Assembly (NCBI GenBank): GCA_015657605.1
Contig: JACDQO010000038.1
Span: 1 to 6,087, forward strand
Reading direction: 5' to 3'
DNA length: 6,087 nt
From: Limnohabitans sp.
GTDB taxonomy: Bacteria > Pseudomonadota > Gammaproteobacteria > Burkholderiales > Burkholderiaceae_C
The notes beneath the pieces were generated by a model, which worked only from the letters and a program-made list of their open reading frames with translations, did not search any database and had not been told where the DNA came from. Of the stretch, positions 1 to 5,975 are shown in pieces; position 1 is the first letter of the stretch; every line of letters starts with the position of its first letter. The position numbers were made by a program, and so were the translations under genes.

Positions 1-13
1 CAGGCTTGTCGCT

Positions 14-676
14 TCAGTTCACCACGTCTTTGATGCGCGGCCAAGTGTTGCGGATGTGCTCGCCCATGATGCGGGACAGGGCGCGGCCGTCGCGCGCGGC
101 CAATGCCTCCATCATTTGCGCATGTTCGGCCATGGCGGCGCTCCAGTTTTCCGGCGTGGCGTTGCCGCTGTAGCGCAAACTTCGCATGCGCTTGCTCAAA
201 GTGGCATGGGTCATGCTCAAGGTGTCGTTGTCGGCCAGCGCAATCAGCGCATCGTGGATGCGCTGGTTCAGCGCGAAATAGGCCGGTCTTTCCCGCGCTT
301 CATAAAAGACCTGCATTTGCCGGTGCATCTCCAAGATCTCGTCGATTTTTTCTTGGCTGGCCTGACAGGCCAGCTCTCCTGCATAGGACTCCACCAGTGC
401 GATCACATCGAGCATGTCGCGGGCGTCTTTGGCCGAAAAAACCTTCACGATGGCGCCGCGCAAAGGCAAGAGTTCGACCAGGCCCTCGGCCGTCAGCACT
501 TTGATGGCTTCGCGCACAGGGGTGCGGGAAACACCCAGCAACTGGGCCACCTCCATCTCTTGGATGCGCTCACCCGGACGCAAGCGCAAGGACACGATCA
601 TGTCGCGCAAGCGGTTGGTGACTTCTTCGTGGAGCGTGACGCGCTCTATCAAACTGGAGGGATCTGGTGAGGTCAT
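14..676 (-). CDS. GntR-family transcriptional regulator, FCD (FadR) subfamily
   Basis: This is a 220-residue cytoplasmic DNA-binding regulator of usual length for FCD GntR proteins. Residues about 14-80 form the winged helix: the stretch around VAQLLGVSRTPVREAIKVL (43-61) is the classic GntR recognition helix, followed by the wing near LRGAIVKV. Residues about 85-212 are the all-helical FCD effector domain; N137, H141, H185 and H207 fit its usual metal and ligand-binding positions. I chose the ATG at 676; a TTG three codons upstream (685) is also in frame, and neither start has a good Shine-Dalgarno site. The gene is divergent from the pdxA2-like gene, and a perfect palindrome at 735-750 lies between them, so it probably represses that operon and itself. 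FCD regulators usually respond to small carboxylic acids; the effector here is unknown. The family call is firm, the target is inferred. Confidence 0.93.
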   Translation of the reverse strand: MTSPDPSSLIERVTLHEEVTNRLRDMIVSLRLRPGERIQEMEVAQLLGVSRTPVREAIKVLTAEGLVELLPLRGAIVKVFSAKDARDMLDVIALVESYAGELACQASQEKIDEILEMHRQMQVFYEARERPAYFALNQRIHDALIALADNDTLSMTHATLSKRMRSLRYSGNATPENWSAAMAEHAQMMEALAARDGRALSRIMGEHIRNTWPRIKDVVN

Positions 677-705
677 GGTTGCCAAGTATCGGGGAAAACC
701 AGAGC

Positions 706-733
706 TTGACCCGCTCTGTGCACCCGCTAGGAT
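706..733 (+). promoter_or_regulatory. Candidate sigma-70 promoter of the pdxA2-Bug operon
   Basis: A -35 box TTGACC (706-711) is followed after 16 bp by TAGGAT (728-733), four of six matches to the -10 consensus. The predicted start of transcription is near 740, inside the 735-750 palindrome, leaving a leader of about 50 bases before the ATG at 791. The boxes are visible in the sequence; promoter activity is inferred. On the opposite strand GATAAT (737-732) would make a reasonable -10 for the regulator gene, but it has only a poor -35. Confidence 0.45.
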
Positions 734-734
734 T

Positions 735-750
735 ATCCGTAATTACGGAT
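735..750. promoter_or_regulatory. Palindromic operator in the divergent GntR/pdxA2 gap
   Basis: ATCCGTAATTACGGAT is a perfect 16-bp palindrome, 58 bp from the regulator start and 40 bp from the pdxA2 start. Its core has the GT...AC half-site arrangement typical of GntR-family operators. It covers the predicted start site of the rightward promoter and overlaps the -10-like GATAAT of the leftward one, so a bound dimer would block both. The symmetry is directly visible; binding by the adjacent GntR protein is inferred from position. Confidence 0.7.
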
Positions 751-790
751 TACAGACCACTGCCTCCCAATTTTTATGGAAGTTTTCCAG

Positions 791-1740
791 ATGTCTTTGC
801 CCACCCTGGCTCTTTTCACTGGCGATCCGGCGGGCATCGGCCCCGAGTTGGTCGAAAAAATGCTGCAAAACCCGACTTGGCACAAGCAAGCGCGGGTCAT
901 CTTGATCGGCAAAAGGACACCATCAAAGTCCCCCAAGAGGTGCTCTGGCACGAGTGGAGCGGCTACCGAGCCCCCACTTTTGAGCGCGGCATGGCCAACG
1001 CCCACAACGGCCGCTACATGATCGAAGCTTTGGCCGCCGGGGTGGACTTGGTGATGGCAGGCCAAGCCGATGCTTTTTGCTTTGCCCCTTTGAACAAGTC
1101 CGCCCTGCGCCAAGGCGGCATGAGCCAAGAAGACGAACTGCGCTGGTTTGCCGAGCACATGCACTACCGCGGCGTGTGCGGCGAACTCAATGTGCTGAAA
1201 AACCTCTGGACAGCACGCGTGACCTCGCACGTCCCCCTGAACGAAGTCTCCAGCTTGCTCAGCCCGGACAAAGTGGCCGATGCGATTCGCATGATCTCGC
1301 AGGCCCTGCAGGCCTCTGGCGTCACCAGCCCGCGCATCGCGGTCTGTGGACTCAATCCGCACAACGGGGACAACGGCAACTACGGCGACGAAGAGGGCCG
1401 CATCATCACGCCAGGTGTGCAGCAAGCCGCCGCCATGGGTTTTGCAGCCGATGGTCCATTCCCAGCCGACACCGCCTTTGTGCGTGCCATCCGCTCGCCG
1501 GGCGGCTATGACGGCGTGGTGACCATGTACCACGACCAAGGGCAGATCGCCATGAAGCTGATGGGCTTTGAGCAAGGCGTGACGGTGCATGGCGGCCTGC
1601 CCTGCCCCATCACCACACCGGCCCACGGCACCGCTTACGACATTGCAGGTCAGGGCGTGGCCAACCCACAAGCCATGACCAATGCTTTTGAACTGGCCAC
1701 CCGCATGGCCAACGCCCACCGCCAGCACGCCACCCCATAA
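791..1740 (+). pseudogene. PdxA2-like 4-phospho-D-threonate / 4-hydroxythreonine-4-phosphate dehydrogenase, broken by internal deletion and frameshift
   Basis: PdxA-family enzymes are metal- and NAD-dependent dehydrogenases that oxidise and decarboxylate phosphorylated hydroxy acids; the PdxA2 branch works in D-threonate and tetronate catabolism, yielding dihydroxyacetone phosphate. The start is ATG 791, with GGAAG (778-782) eight bases upstream. Residues 1-41 carry the N-terminal signature GDPAGIGPE (11-19). At about 905-916 homology leaves this frame (which stops at 1019-1021) and resumes one frame over at DTIKVPQ (base 916), running to TAA 1738-1740. That part holds the three metal-binding histidines, in TSHVPL (1228-1230), GLNPHNG (1360-1362) and YHDQG (1531-1533), and the HGTAYDIAG motif. 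By my recollection of relatives about 20-30 residues are missing at the join, implying loss of 3n+1 bases. No full-length product can be made as written. GLNPHNGDNGNYG favours PdxA2 over biosynthetic PdxA or TphB. It is 29 bp from the Bug gene, one operon. Confidence 0.85.
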
Positions 1741-1755
1741 CGACGCCAAAACTTG

Positions 1756-1761
1756 AAGGAG
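1756..1761 (+). promoter_or_regulatory. Ribosome binding site of the Bug gene
   Basis: AAGGAG lies 8 bases before ATG 1770, in the 29-bp gap after the pdxA2-like stop. It is the strongest Shine-Dalgarno site of the left block, so the binding protein could be translated well even if the upstream frame is broken. Confidence 0.75.
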
Positions 1762-1769
1762 ACCTTGTC

Positions 1770-2729
1770 ATGAAGCTGAAGAAAATCCTGCTCGCTGCCC
1801 TGCTGGCCACCCCTTTGCTGGGTCTGGCCCAAAACTACCCCACCAAGCCAGTGCGCATCATGGTGGGGGCCAACGCAGGCGGTGGCACCGACATCATTGC
1901 CCGCATGCTGGCCGAGAAAATGGGCGAGGCCTTCAAAGGTTCCTTTGTGGTGGACAACAAGCCCGGAGCCTCCAACACGATCGCCGCCGACCTGACCGCC
2001 AAAGCCCCTGCTGACGGCCACACCTTGCTGGTGGCCACCAACACCGGGCAAGCCATCGCACCGCACCTGATCAAGCTCAGCTACGACCCGATCAAAGACC
2101 TGACCCCCGTGGGCTTGATCGTCACGGTGCCCAACGTGCTGGTGGTGGGGGCCAACGTGCCCGCCAACAACGTGGCCGAACTGGTGTCTTTGATGAAAGC
2201 CAAGCCCAACGAATTCAAGTACGCGTCTTCTGGCGTGGGCAGCACCCAGCACATCGCGGGCGAAGGGTTCAACCTGGCTGCGGGCGTCAAGAGCATCCAT
2301 GTGCCCTACCGGGGCAGCAGCCAGGCGCACCTGGACATCATCGGCGGCAATGTGCAGATCATGTTCGACACCACCTCCTCGGCCATGGGCCAGATCAAGG
2401 CGGGCAAATTCAAACCCTTGGCCTTGACCACGGCCACCCGCAGCAGCGAGTTGCCGCAAGTGCCCACGTTGGCCGAAGCCGGTGTGCGTGGTTTTGAGAT
2501 GAGCACTTGGTACGGCATGTTCGTGACCACCGGCACGCCGCCCGATGTGGTGGCCCGACTGCAAAGCGAGTTGGCCAAAATTGTGAGGATGCCCGACATC
2601 CAAACCAAACTCAAAGGCCTGGGCGGCGAACCCAGCACCATGACGCCCGAGCAGTTTGCTCAAATGAACCGTCAGGAATTCGATCGTTTTGGTGACCTGA
2701 TCAAGAAGGCCAACATCAAGCTGGAGTGA
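1770..2729 (+). CDS. Bug-family (tripartite tricarboxylate transporter type) periplasmic solute-binding protein
   Basis: This 319-residue protein has the usual length of TctC/Bug extracytoplasmic receptors, which bind small carboxylates in the periplasm. It starts with a Sec signal peptide (basic MKLKK, hydrophobic core 6-19, likely cut after LGLA at residue 20); no lipobox cysteine is visible. Family landmarks follow in order: YPTKPVRIMV (23-32) leading into the GGGTD ligand loop (37-41), VDNKPGA (61-67), GSTQHIAGE (157-165), VPYRG (178-182), the MFDTTSSA segment (198-205) and PTLAEAGVRGFE (232-243). It is second in the operon with the pdxA2-like gene. No TctA or TctB membrane partner is in the window; orphan Bug receptors are very common in Burkholderiales. 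A hydroxy acid ligand such as threonate is a guess from the neighbouring dehydrogenase. The family is certain, the ligand is not. Confidence 0.95.
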   Translation: MKLKKILLAALLATPLLGLAQNYPTKPVRIMVGANAGGGTDIIARMLAEKMGEAFKGSFVVDNKPGASNTIAADLTAKAPADGHTLLVATNTGQAIAPHLIKLSYDPIKDLTPVGLIVTVPNVLVVGANVPANNVAELVSLMKAKPNEFKYASSGVGSTQHIAGEGFNLAAGVKSIHVPYRGSSQAHLDIIGGNVQIMFDTTSSAMGQIKAGKFKPLALTTATRSSELPQVPTLAEAGVRGFEMSTWYGMFVTTGTPPDVVARLQSELAKIVRMPDIQTKLKGLGGEPSTMTPEQFAQMNRQEFDRFGDLIKKANIKLE

Positions 2730-2749
2730 TCACCGCACCCTCGGCAACC

Positions 2750-2796
2750 CATGACCCCGTGAGCGAAGCTTGGGTCGGGGCTGCCAGCGGGTCATG
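2750..2796. terminator. Inverted repeats between convergent genes, possible bidirectional terminator
   Basis: The 62-bp gap between the Bug stop and the aldehyde dehydrogenase stop contains CATGACCC (2750-2757) and its exact complement GGGTCATG (2789-2796). A nested CCCCG (2755-2759) with CGGGG (2776-2780) and an alternative GACCC/GGGTC pairing (2753-2757, 2772-2776) lie inside. Neither side has a U-run, so this is not a textbook intrinsic terminator. The outer right arm overlaps the stop codon of the leftward gene. Position between convergent genes is the main argument for a terminator role. Confidence 0.3.
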
Positions 2797-4240
2797 CATC
2801 GTTGCAAGGCATGAACACATGCTTGGTTTCCATGAAGTCGTTCAGGCCTTCGACGCCATGCAAACGCCCAAACCCGCTTTGGCGATAACCACCGGTTTCG
2901 ATTTCGGCAAACAAGCGGTTGTGGGCGTTCACCCACACATTGCCAAATTTGACGCGCCGGGTGATTTGGCGGGCAGCGCGGTAGTCGGCGGTCCAGACTG
3001 AGGCGGCCAGGCCGTAACGTGTCGCGTTGGCGCGCTGCACCGCTTCCTCGTCTGAAGTGAAGGTCTCCAGTGTGATCATCGGGCCAAAAATTTCGTCCTG
3101 AACAAAATGGCTGCTCAGGTCTTGCGTGGCCACGAGTGATGGCGTGATGAAAGCACCGCCGCGAGGCGTGTCATCGGGCACATGCCCGGCCAACAACACA
3201 CGGCAATCCGTCGCAGCCGCGCGCACCTCTTCCAGCAAGCGGGCCTGGTTGCGCTGATCGATCAGCGGGCCCATGGCCGACGTGGGCAGCTTGCCTGGCC
3301 CCACTTTGACCTGAGCCAAAGCCTGGGTCAGTTGCTGAGAAAAGTCAGCGGCCACCGATTCGTGCACCAGCACCCGGCTGATGGCGGTGCACATTTGCCC
3401 CGCCATGACGCATGCGCCGCCCACAATGCCGCGCACAGCCGCTTCCAGGTGGGCATCCGAGCGCACAATGGCCGGTGCCTTGCCGCCCAACTCCAGCGAG
3501 AGGCGGGTCAGGTTCTTGGCGGTGGACAACGCAATTTGCTTGCCCACATGGGTCGAACCAGTGAAGCTGATGACGTCCACCTCGGGGTGCGCACACAGGT
3601 GCTGCGTGGCTTCGCTGCCCTGCTCCACAAAAGAGTGGATCACGCCCGCCGGAATGCGCTCGTCCACCACCAAACAAGCCATCACCTGGGCATGCACCAA
3701 AGCGGTTTGGTGCGCCGCCTTGATGACCACGGTACACCCTGCAGCGAGTGCTGGTGCCAAAGAGCGAACCAGCAAAGTCACAGGCGCGTTCCAAGGCACG
3801 ATGATGGCGGCCACACCAATGGCTTCGCGATCGATGTGCGAATACACATCCGGCTCCATCTCGATGACACGCCCAAACAGATTGCGTGTCAGCCCAGCGT
3901 AGTAGCGCAGCTCAGAAATACCGGCCAAGACTTCGCCCTCGGCCTCGCGTTGCAACTTGCCATTGAGTTGCACCAAGGTCTGCACCACTTGCGCCTTGTT
4001 CTGCTCCAAACGGTCGGCGAACACACGCAGCACGTCCGAGCGCAGCTTGGGTTGCTGGGCCCAGGTGGTGCGCTCAAAAGCAGCACGGGCGCTGGCAATC
4101 GCCGCATCCACTTCGGGCAAGGTGGCGTCCACAAAATGCGCGGCCACCTCACCGGTGGCCGGATCGATCGAGTCACCCCGCCTGTGAGCGTCGTAGCCCT
4201 TGACCCATTGGCCGTCGATGTAGTTTTCTGCAATTTGCAT
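2792..4240 (-). CDS. NAD(P)+-dependent aldehyde dehydrogenase family protein
   Basis: A complete 482-residue cytoplasmic aldehyde dehydrogenase, oxidising an aldehyde to its acid. Catalytic elements are all present: the oxyanion asparagine N151 (VPWNAP), the coenzyme turn FTGSTHVG (226-233), general base E250 (LELGGK), nucleophile C284 (GQMCTA) and E383 (EIFGP). The coenzyme-binding lysine K174 is kept, but the following motif reads KAAHQT where many relatives have KPAE, so H177 replaces the glutamate that contacts the adenosine ribose hydroxyls. The frame is open upstream to 4363, but ATG 4240 gives the usual N-terminus (ENYIDGQW) and has GGAAAG (4255-4250) nine bases before it. It converges on the Bug gene and follows the symporter on the same strand after 182 bp, too far to assume one operon. 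The substrate cannot be read from the sequence. Confidence 0.93.
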   Translation of the reverse strand: MQIAENYIDGQWVKGYDAHRRGDSIDPATGEVAAHFVDATLPEVDAAIASARAAFERTTWAQQPKLRSDVLRVFADRLEQNKAQVVQTLVQLNGKLQREAEGEVLAGISELRYYAGLTRNLFGRVIEMEPDVYSHIDREAIGVAAIIVPWNAPVTLLVRSLAPALAAGCTVVIKAAHQTALVHAQVMACLVVDERIPAGVIHSFVEQGSEATQHLCAHPEVDVISFTGSTHVGKQIALSTAKNLTRLSLELGGKAPAIVRSDAHLEAAVRGIVGGACVMAGQMCTAISRVLVHESVAADFSQQLTQALAQVKVGPGKLPTSAMGPLIDQRNQARLLEEVRAAATDCRVLLAGHVPDDTPRGGAFITPSLVATQDLSSHFVQDEIFGPMITLETFTSDEEAVQRANATRYGLAASVWTADYRAARQITRRVKFGNVWVNAHNRLFAEIETGGYRQSGFGRLHGVEGLNDFMETKHVFMPCNDA

Positions 4241-4335
4241 GGCGCAAGGCTTTCCATGTGCAGACCGGTAGCCCTGAGCGTGTGGCCATGCCGGTCGGTT
4301 TTGAGCATCCGACACCCCAGCGGCACCGGCAATGG

Positions 4336-4347
4336 TTAGCATGCTAA
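4336..4347. promoter_or_regulatory. Palindrome upstream of the aldehyde dehydrogenase, candidate operator
   Basis: TTAGCATGCTAA is a perfect 12-bp palindrome centred about 100 bp upstream of the aldehyde dehydrogenase start, in the 182-bp gap after the symporter. With two mismatched positions it extends to 18 bp (4333-4350). Its sequence differs from the 735-750 palindrome, so the same regulator is not implied. I found no convincing promoter boxes around it. An operator role is inferred from symmetry and position. Confidence 0.4.
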
Positions 4348-4392
4348 TCAAATTACCGGGCAAACACCAGCGACCCGTGGGACAGCTTGGCT

Positions 4393-4405
4393 AGGGTTAA
4401 ACCCT
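4393..4405. repeat. Short inverted repeat downstream of the symporter
   Basis: AGGGTT-A-AACCCT is a perfect 13-base inverted repeat 17 bases past the restored symporter stop. As RNA it would give at best a 5-bp stem with a 3-base loop and no U-run, so it is a weak terminator candidate and could equally be a protein site or chance. Confidence 0.2.
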
Positions 4406-4422
4406 GATCAAGTGGTCCGGTT

Positions 4423-5804
4423 TCAAGCCAAGCGCTTGAGCGCTTGTGGCTTGAGCCAAACCAGCAGCAGACTCACACCGGTGGAGGCCAACAAGGCCCC
4501 GGCAAACGGGGCAAGCGTGGGCACGCTGGTGGGGAAACTGGCCGCCAACAGGCCTGCCGAAAAACTGCCCCGCTGACCCAACCGGGCAACACGGCACCCA
4601 ACAGCCCCGCCACCGCGCCGGCGACCGCCGCAGTGGGTGTCATGCGTTGCCAAAGGCCCAACAAGACCGGCACCACCGCCGTGGCGCACAACAAATCGGC
4701 AATCAAGAAAAGACGCAGCACCGACAAGCCTTGCAGCGACACCCACACCACCGGCAACATCAGCAGCACCGTGATCCAACGTGCAGCGCCCAGCGACACT
4801 TGCGGCCGGGCCGTGACCACCAAGGAAGCAATCCCGCTTTGCAGCGTGTCCACCGACGAAGCCACCAAAGCAACCGCCAACACCAACACAGGCAAAGCCA
4901 GCCAAGCTGGCGCATCGGACAACAAGGCAAAGAAGGGGATGGGGGGCGAGCCTGGATTCTTGCCCATGGCCATGCACAGCATGCCCAACGCACCCATGGC
5001 CAACATCACCGGCACGGTGAGCGCCCCGCCCAACAAAGCGCCTTTGCGCAACTCGGTGTCGCTGCGTGCCGACCACACACGCTGCCAATAGCCTTGGTGA
5101 AAAATATTGGCGGCGGTCACCGCAATCAAAAGCGTCAGCGCCACGTTGAGGGACACCTCGATCGGTGCCGCAGGCCAAGCTTGGGTGATGGCGTTTTGGG
5201 GCAAACTGAACAGGGTGACCCCAATCACGATGGCCAGCAAGGCCAACAGCAACCAAGCTTGCCAACGGTCGGTGACCATGCTCGCCCGCAAACCACCCCA
5301 GGTGGTGTAGACCAAGGTGGTGACCGCCACGGCCACAATGACCACGCTGCCGGGCAGCTCGGACAACAAGCCGGTGATGGCTCCAATGGCGGTCAACTCG
5401 GCCGTGATGAAACACAGCATGTACAAGACCGACAAGGCGCTGACCCACAAACGCAGGCCTTGGCCAAAACGCTCTTGGGCAAATTCGGCAATGGTGCGGC
5501 CTTGGGGCATCTGCTGGCGTATGGCAGGACCCAACCAAGCCAAGAGCAAAAATGGCAGCGCGGCCGACAAGGCGTAACCCACCAAAGCGACAGGCCCCAC
5601 AAACGCGCCGATCTCGGGCGGTACAAACAAAATCCACGCGCCCATGCCGGATGCCAAAAATGACAAACCCAAGGCGGTTGAATTTTGTGAGCCCCTGGCG
5701 GTGAGGTAGTCGTCAAGACTGGCCACGGGTGTGCGGTCGCGCAAGGCAACCCAGATGAAAAAAACAAGTGCCGCAAAAATAGCGGCCGCGGTGGCGTACA
5801 GCAT
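4423..5804 (-). CDS. Sodium:solute symporter (SSS family), TPP-riboswitch controlled, ThiV-like; frameshifted near the C-terminus
   Basis: This is an inner-membrane sodium-coupled symporter with about 13 predicted membrane helices. SSS landmarks are YTTWGGLRASMVTDRWQ (166-182), the loop WQRVWSARSDTELRKG (240-255) and VASSVDTLQSG (314-324), where S316/S317 match the sodium-site serines. ATG 5804 is preceded by GGAGG (5818-5814). The original frame runs on to 4473, but after residue 415 it turns into proline-, arginine- and cysteine-rich sequence without a helix. In the next frame a good final helix and tail (SAGLLAASFP... LKPQALKRLA) end at TGA 4423-4425. Adding one base to the A5 run at 4560-4564 joins them into exactly 460 residues, so a one-base loss or sequencing error is likely. 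A TPP riboswitch directly upstream points to uptake of thiamine or its pyrimidine precursor HMP, as proposed for ThiV. Family is sure, substrate inferred. Confidence 0.88.
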
Positions 5805-5899
5805 GTCGCGCTTCCTCCGCCGGTATGAGCCGGATCAGGTTCCAGGGTCAGCGTCGAGTCAGACGCAATCTCAGCTCCTTTCGGAACTCCCCTGGCGAC
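5805..5899 (-). ncRNA. TPP (THI-element) riboswitch
   Basis: Read on the minus strand, every helix of the thiamine pyrophosphate aptamer can be traced. P1 is GTCGC (5899-5895) with GCGAC (5809-5805); P2 is CAGGG (5894-5890) with CCCTG (5847-5843). P3 is GTTCC/GGAGC (5887-5883, 5878-5874) closed by a GAAA loop, followed by the invariant CTGAGA (5874-5869). An optional P3a stem GCGTC/GACGC (5866-5862, 5855-5851) follows. The conserved GAACCTGATCCGG leads into P5 CCGG/CCGG (5833-5830, 5823-5820). The 3' side GGAGGAAG (5818-5811) is also the symporter's Shine-Dalgarno site, and the P1 arm touches the start codon. Ligand binding would therefore hide the ribosome site, giving repression of translation when TPP is plentiful. 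Confidence 0.96.
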
Positions 5900-5943
5900 G
5901 GGTTGATAAAAATGATGCGATGTCCCTTTGACGGGGACGGTGG

Positions 5944-5975
5944 ATTCTAGGTCATGTCGGCTGGGCCAGACTCAA
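5944..5975 (-). promoter_or_regulatory. Weak promoter candidate for the riboswitch-symporter transcript
   Basis: On the minus strand TTGAGT (5975-5970) and TAGAAT (5949-5944) resemble -35 and -10 boxes, but the 20-bp spacer is longer than the usual 16-18. A start near 5937 would give a leader of about 130 bases including the whole riboswitch. The only other content I see in 5900-5971 is this spacing; no gene fits there. Confidence 0.22.

Noticed and set aside
677..685. TTG start three codons upstream for the GntR gene
   Set aside because: The ATG at 676 is a more usual start; neither has a clear ribosome site, so the rarer start has no support.
905..920. Programmed ribosomal frameshift in the pdxA2-like gene
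   Set aside because: GGC AAA AGG is not a canonical slippery heptamer, and a shift alone would not restore the missing residues between the two homologous parts.
791..1740. Identification as TphB (terephthalate dihydrodiol dehydrogenase) because a Bug gene is adjacent
   Set aside because: The GLNPHNGDNGNYG and KLMGFEQGVTV segments fit the PdxA2 branch, and no terephthalate dioxygenase genes are nearby.
733..1749. Long open frame on the minus strand opposite the pdxA2-like gene
   Set aside because: Its translation is rich in histidine, glycine and valine with no recognisable domain, and it mirrors the codon pattern of the real gene on the plus strand.
1650..2663. 337-codon open frame on the minus strand across the Bug gene
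   Set aside because: It is the antisense shadow of a clear Bug protein; no domain is recognisable in it.
3182..4339. 385-codon open frame on the plus strand across the aldehyde dehydrogenase
   Set aside because: It is antisense to a complete, motif-rich dehydrogenase and its product is a low-complexity mix of histidine, arginine and glutamine typical of GC-rich shadow frames.
4558..4568. Programmed -1 frameshift in the symporter
   Set aside because: In the reading frame the site is A GTT TTT C, so the P-site codon cannot re-pair after slipping; a one-base indel is simpler.
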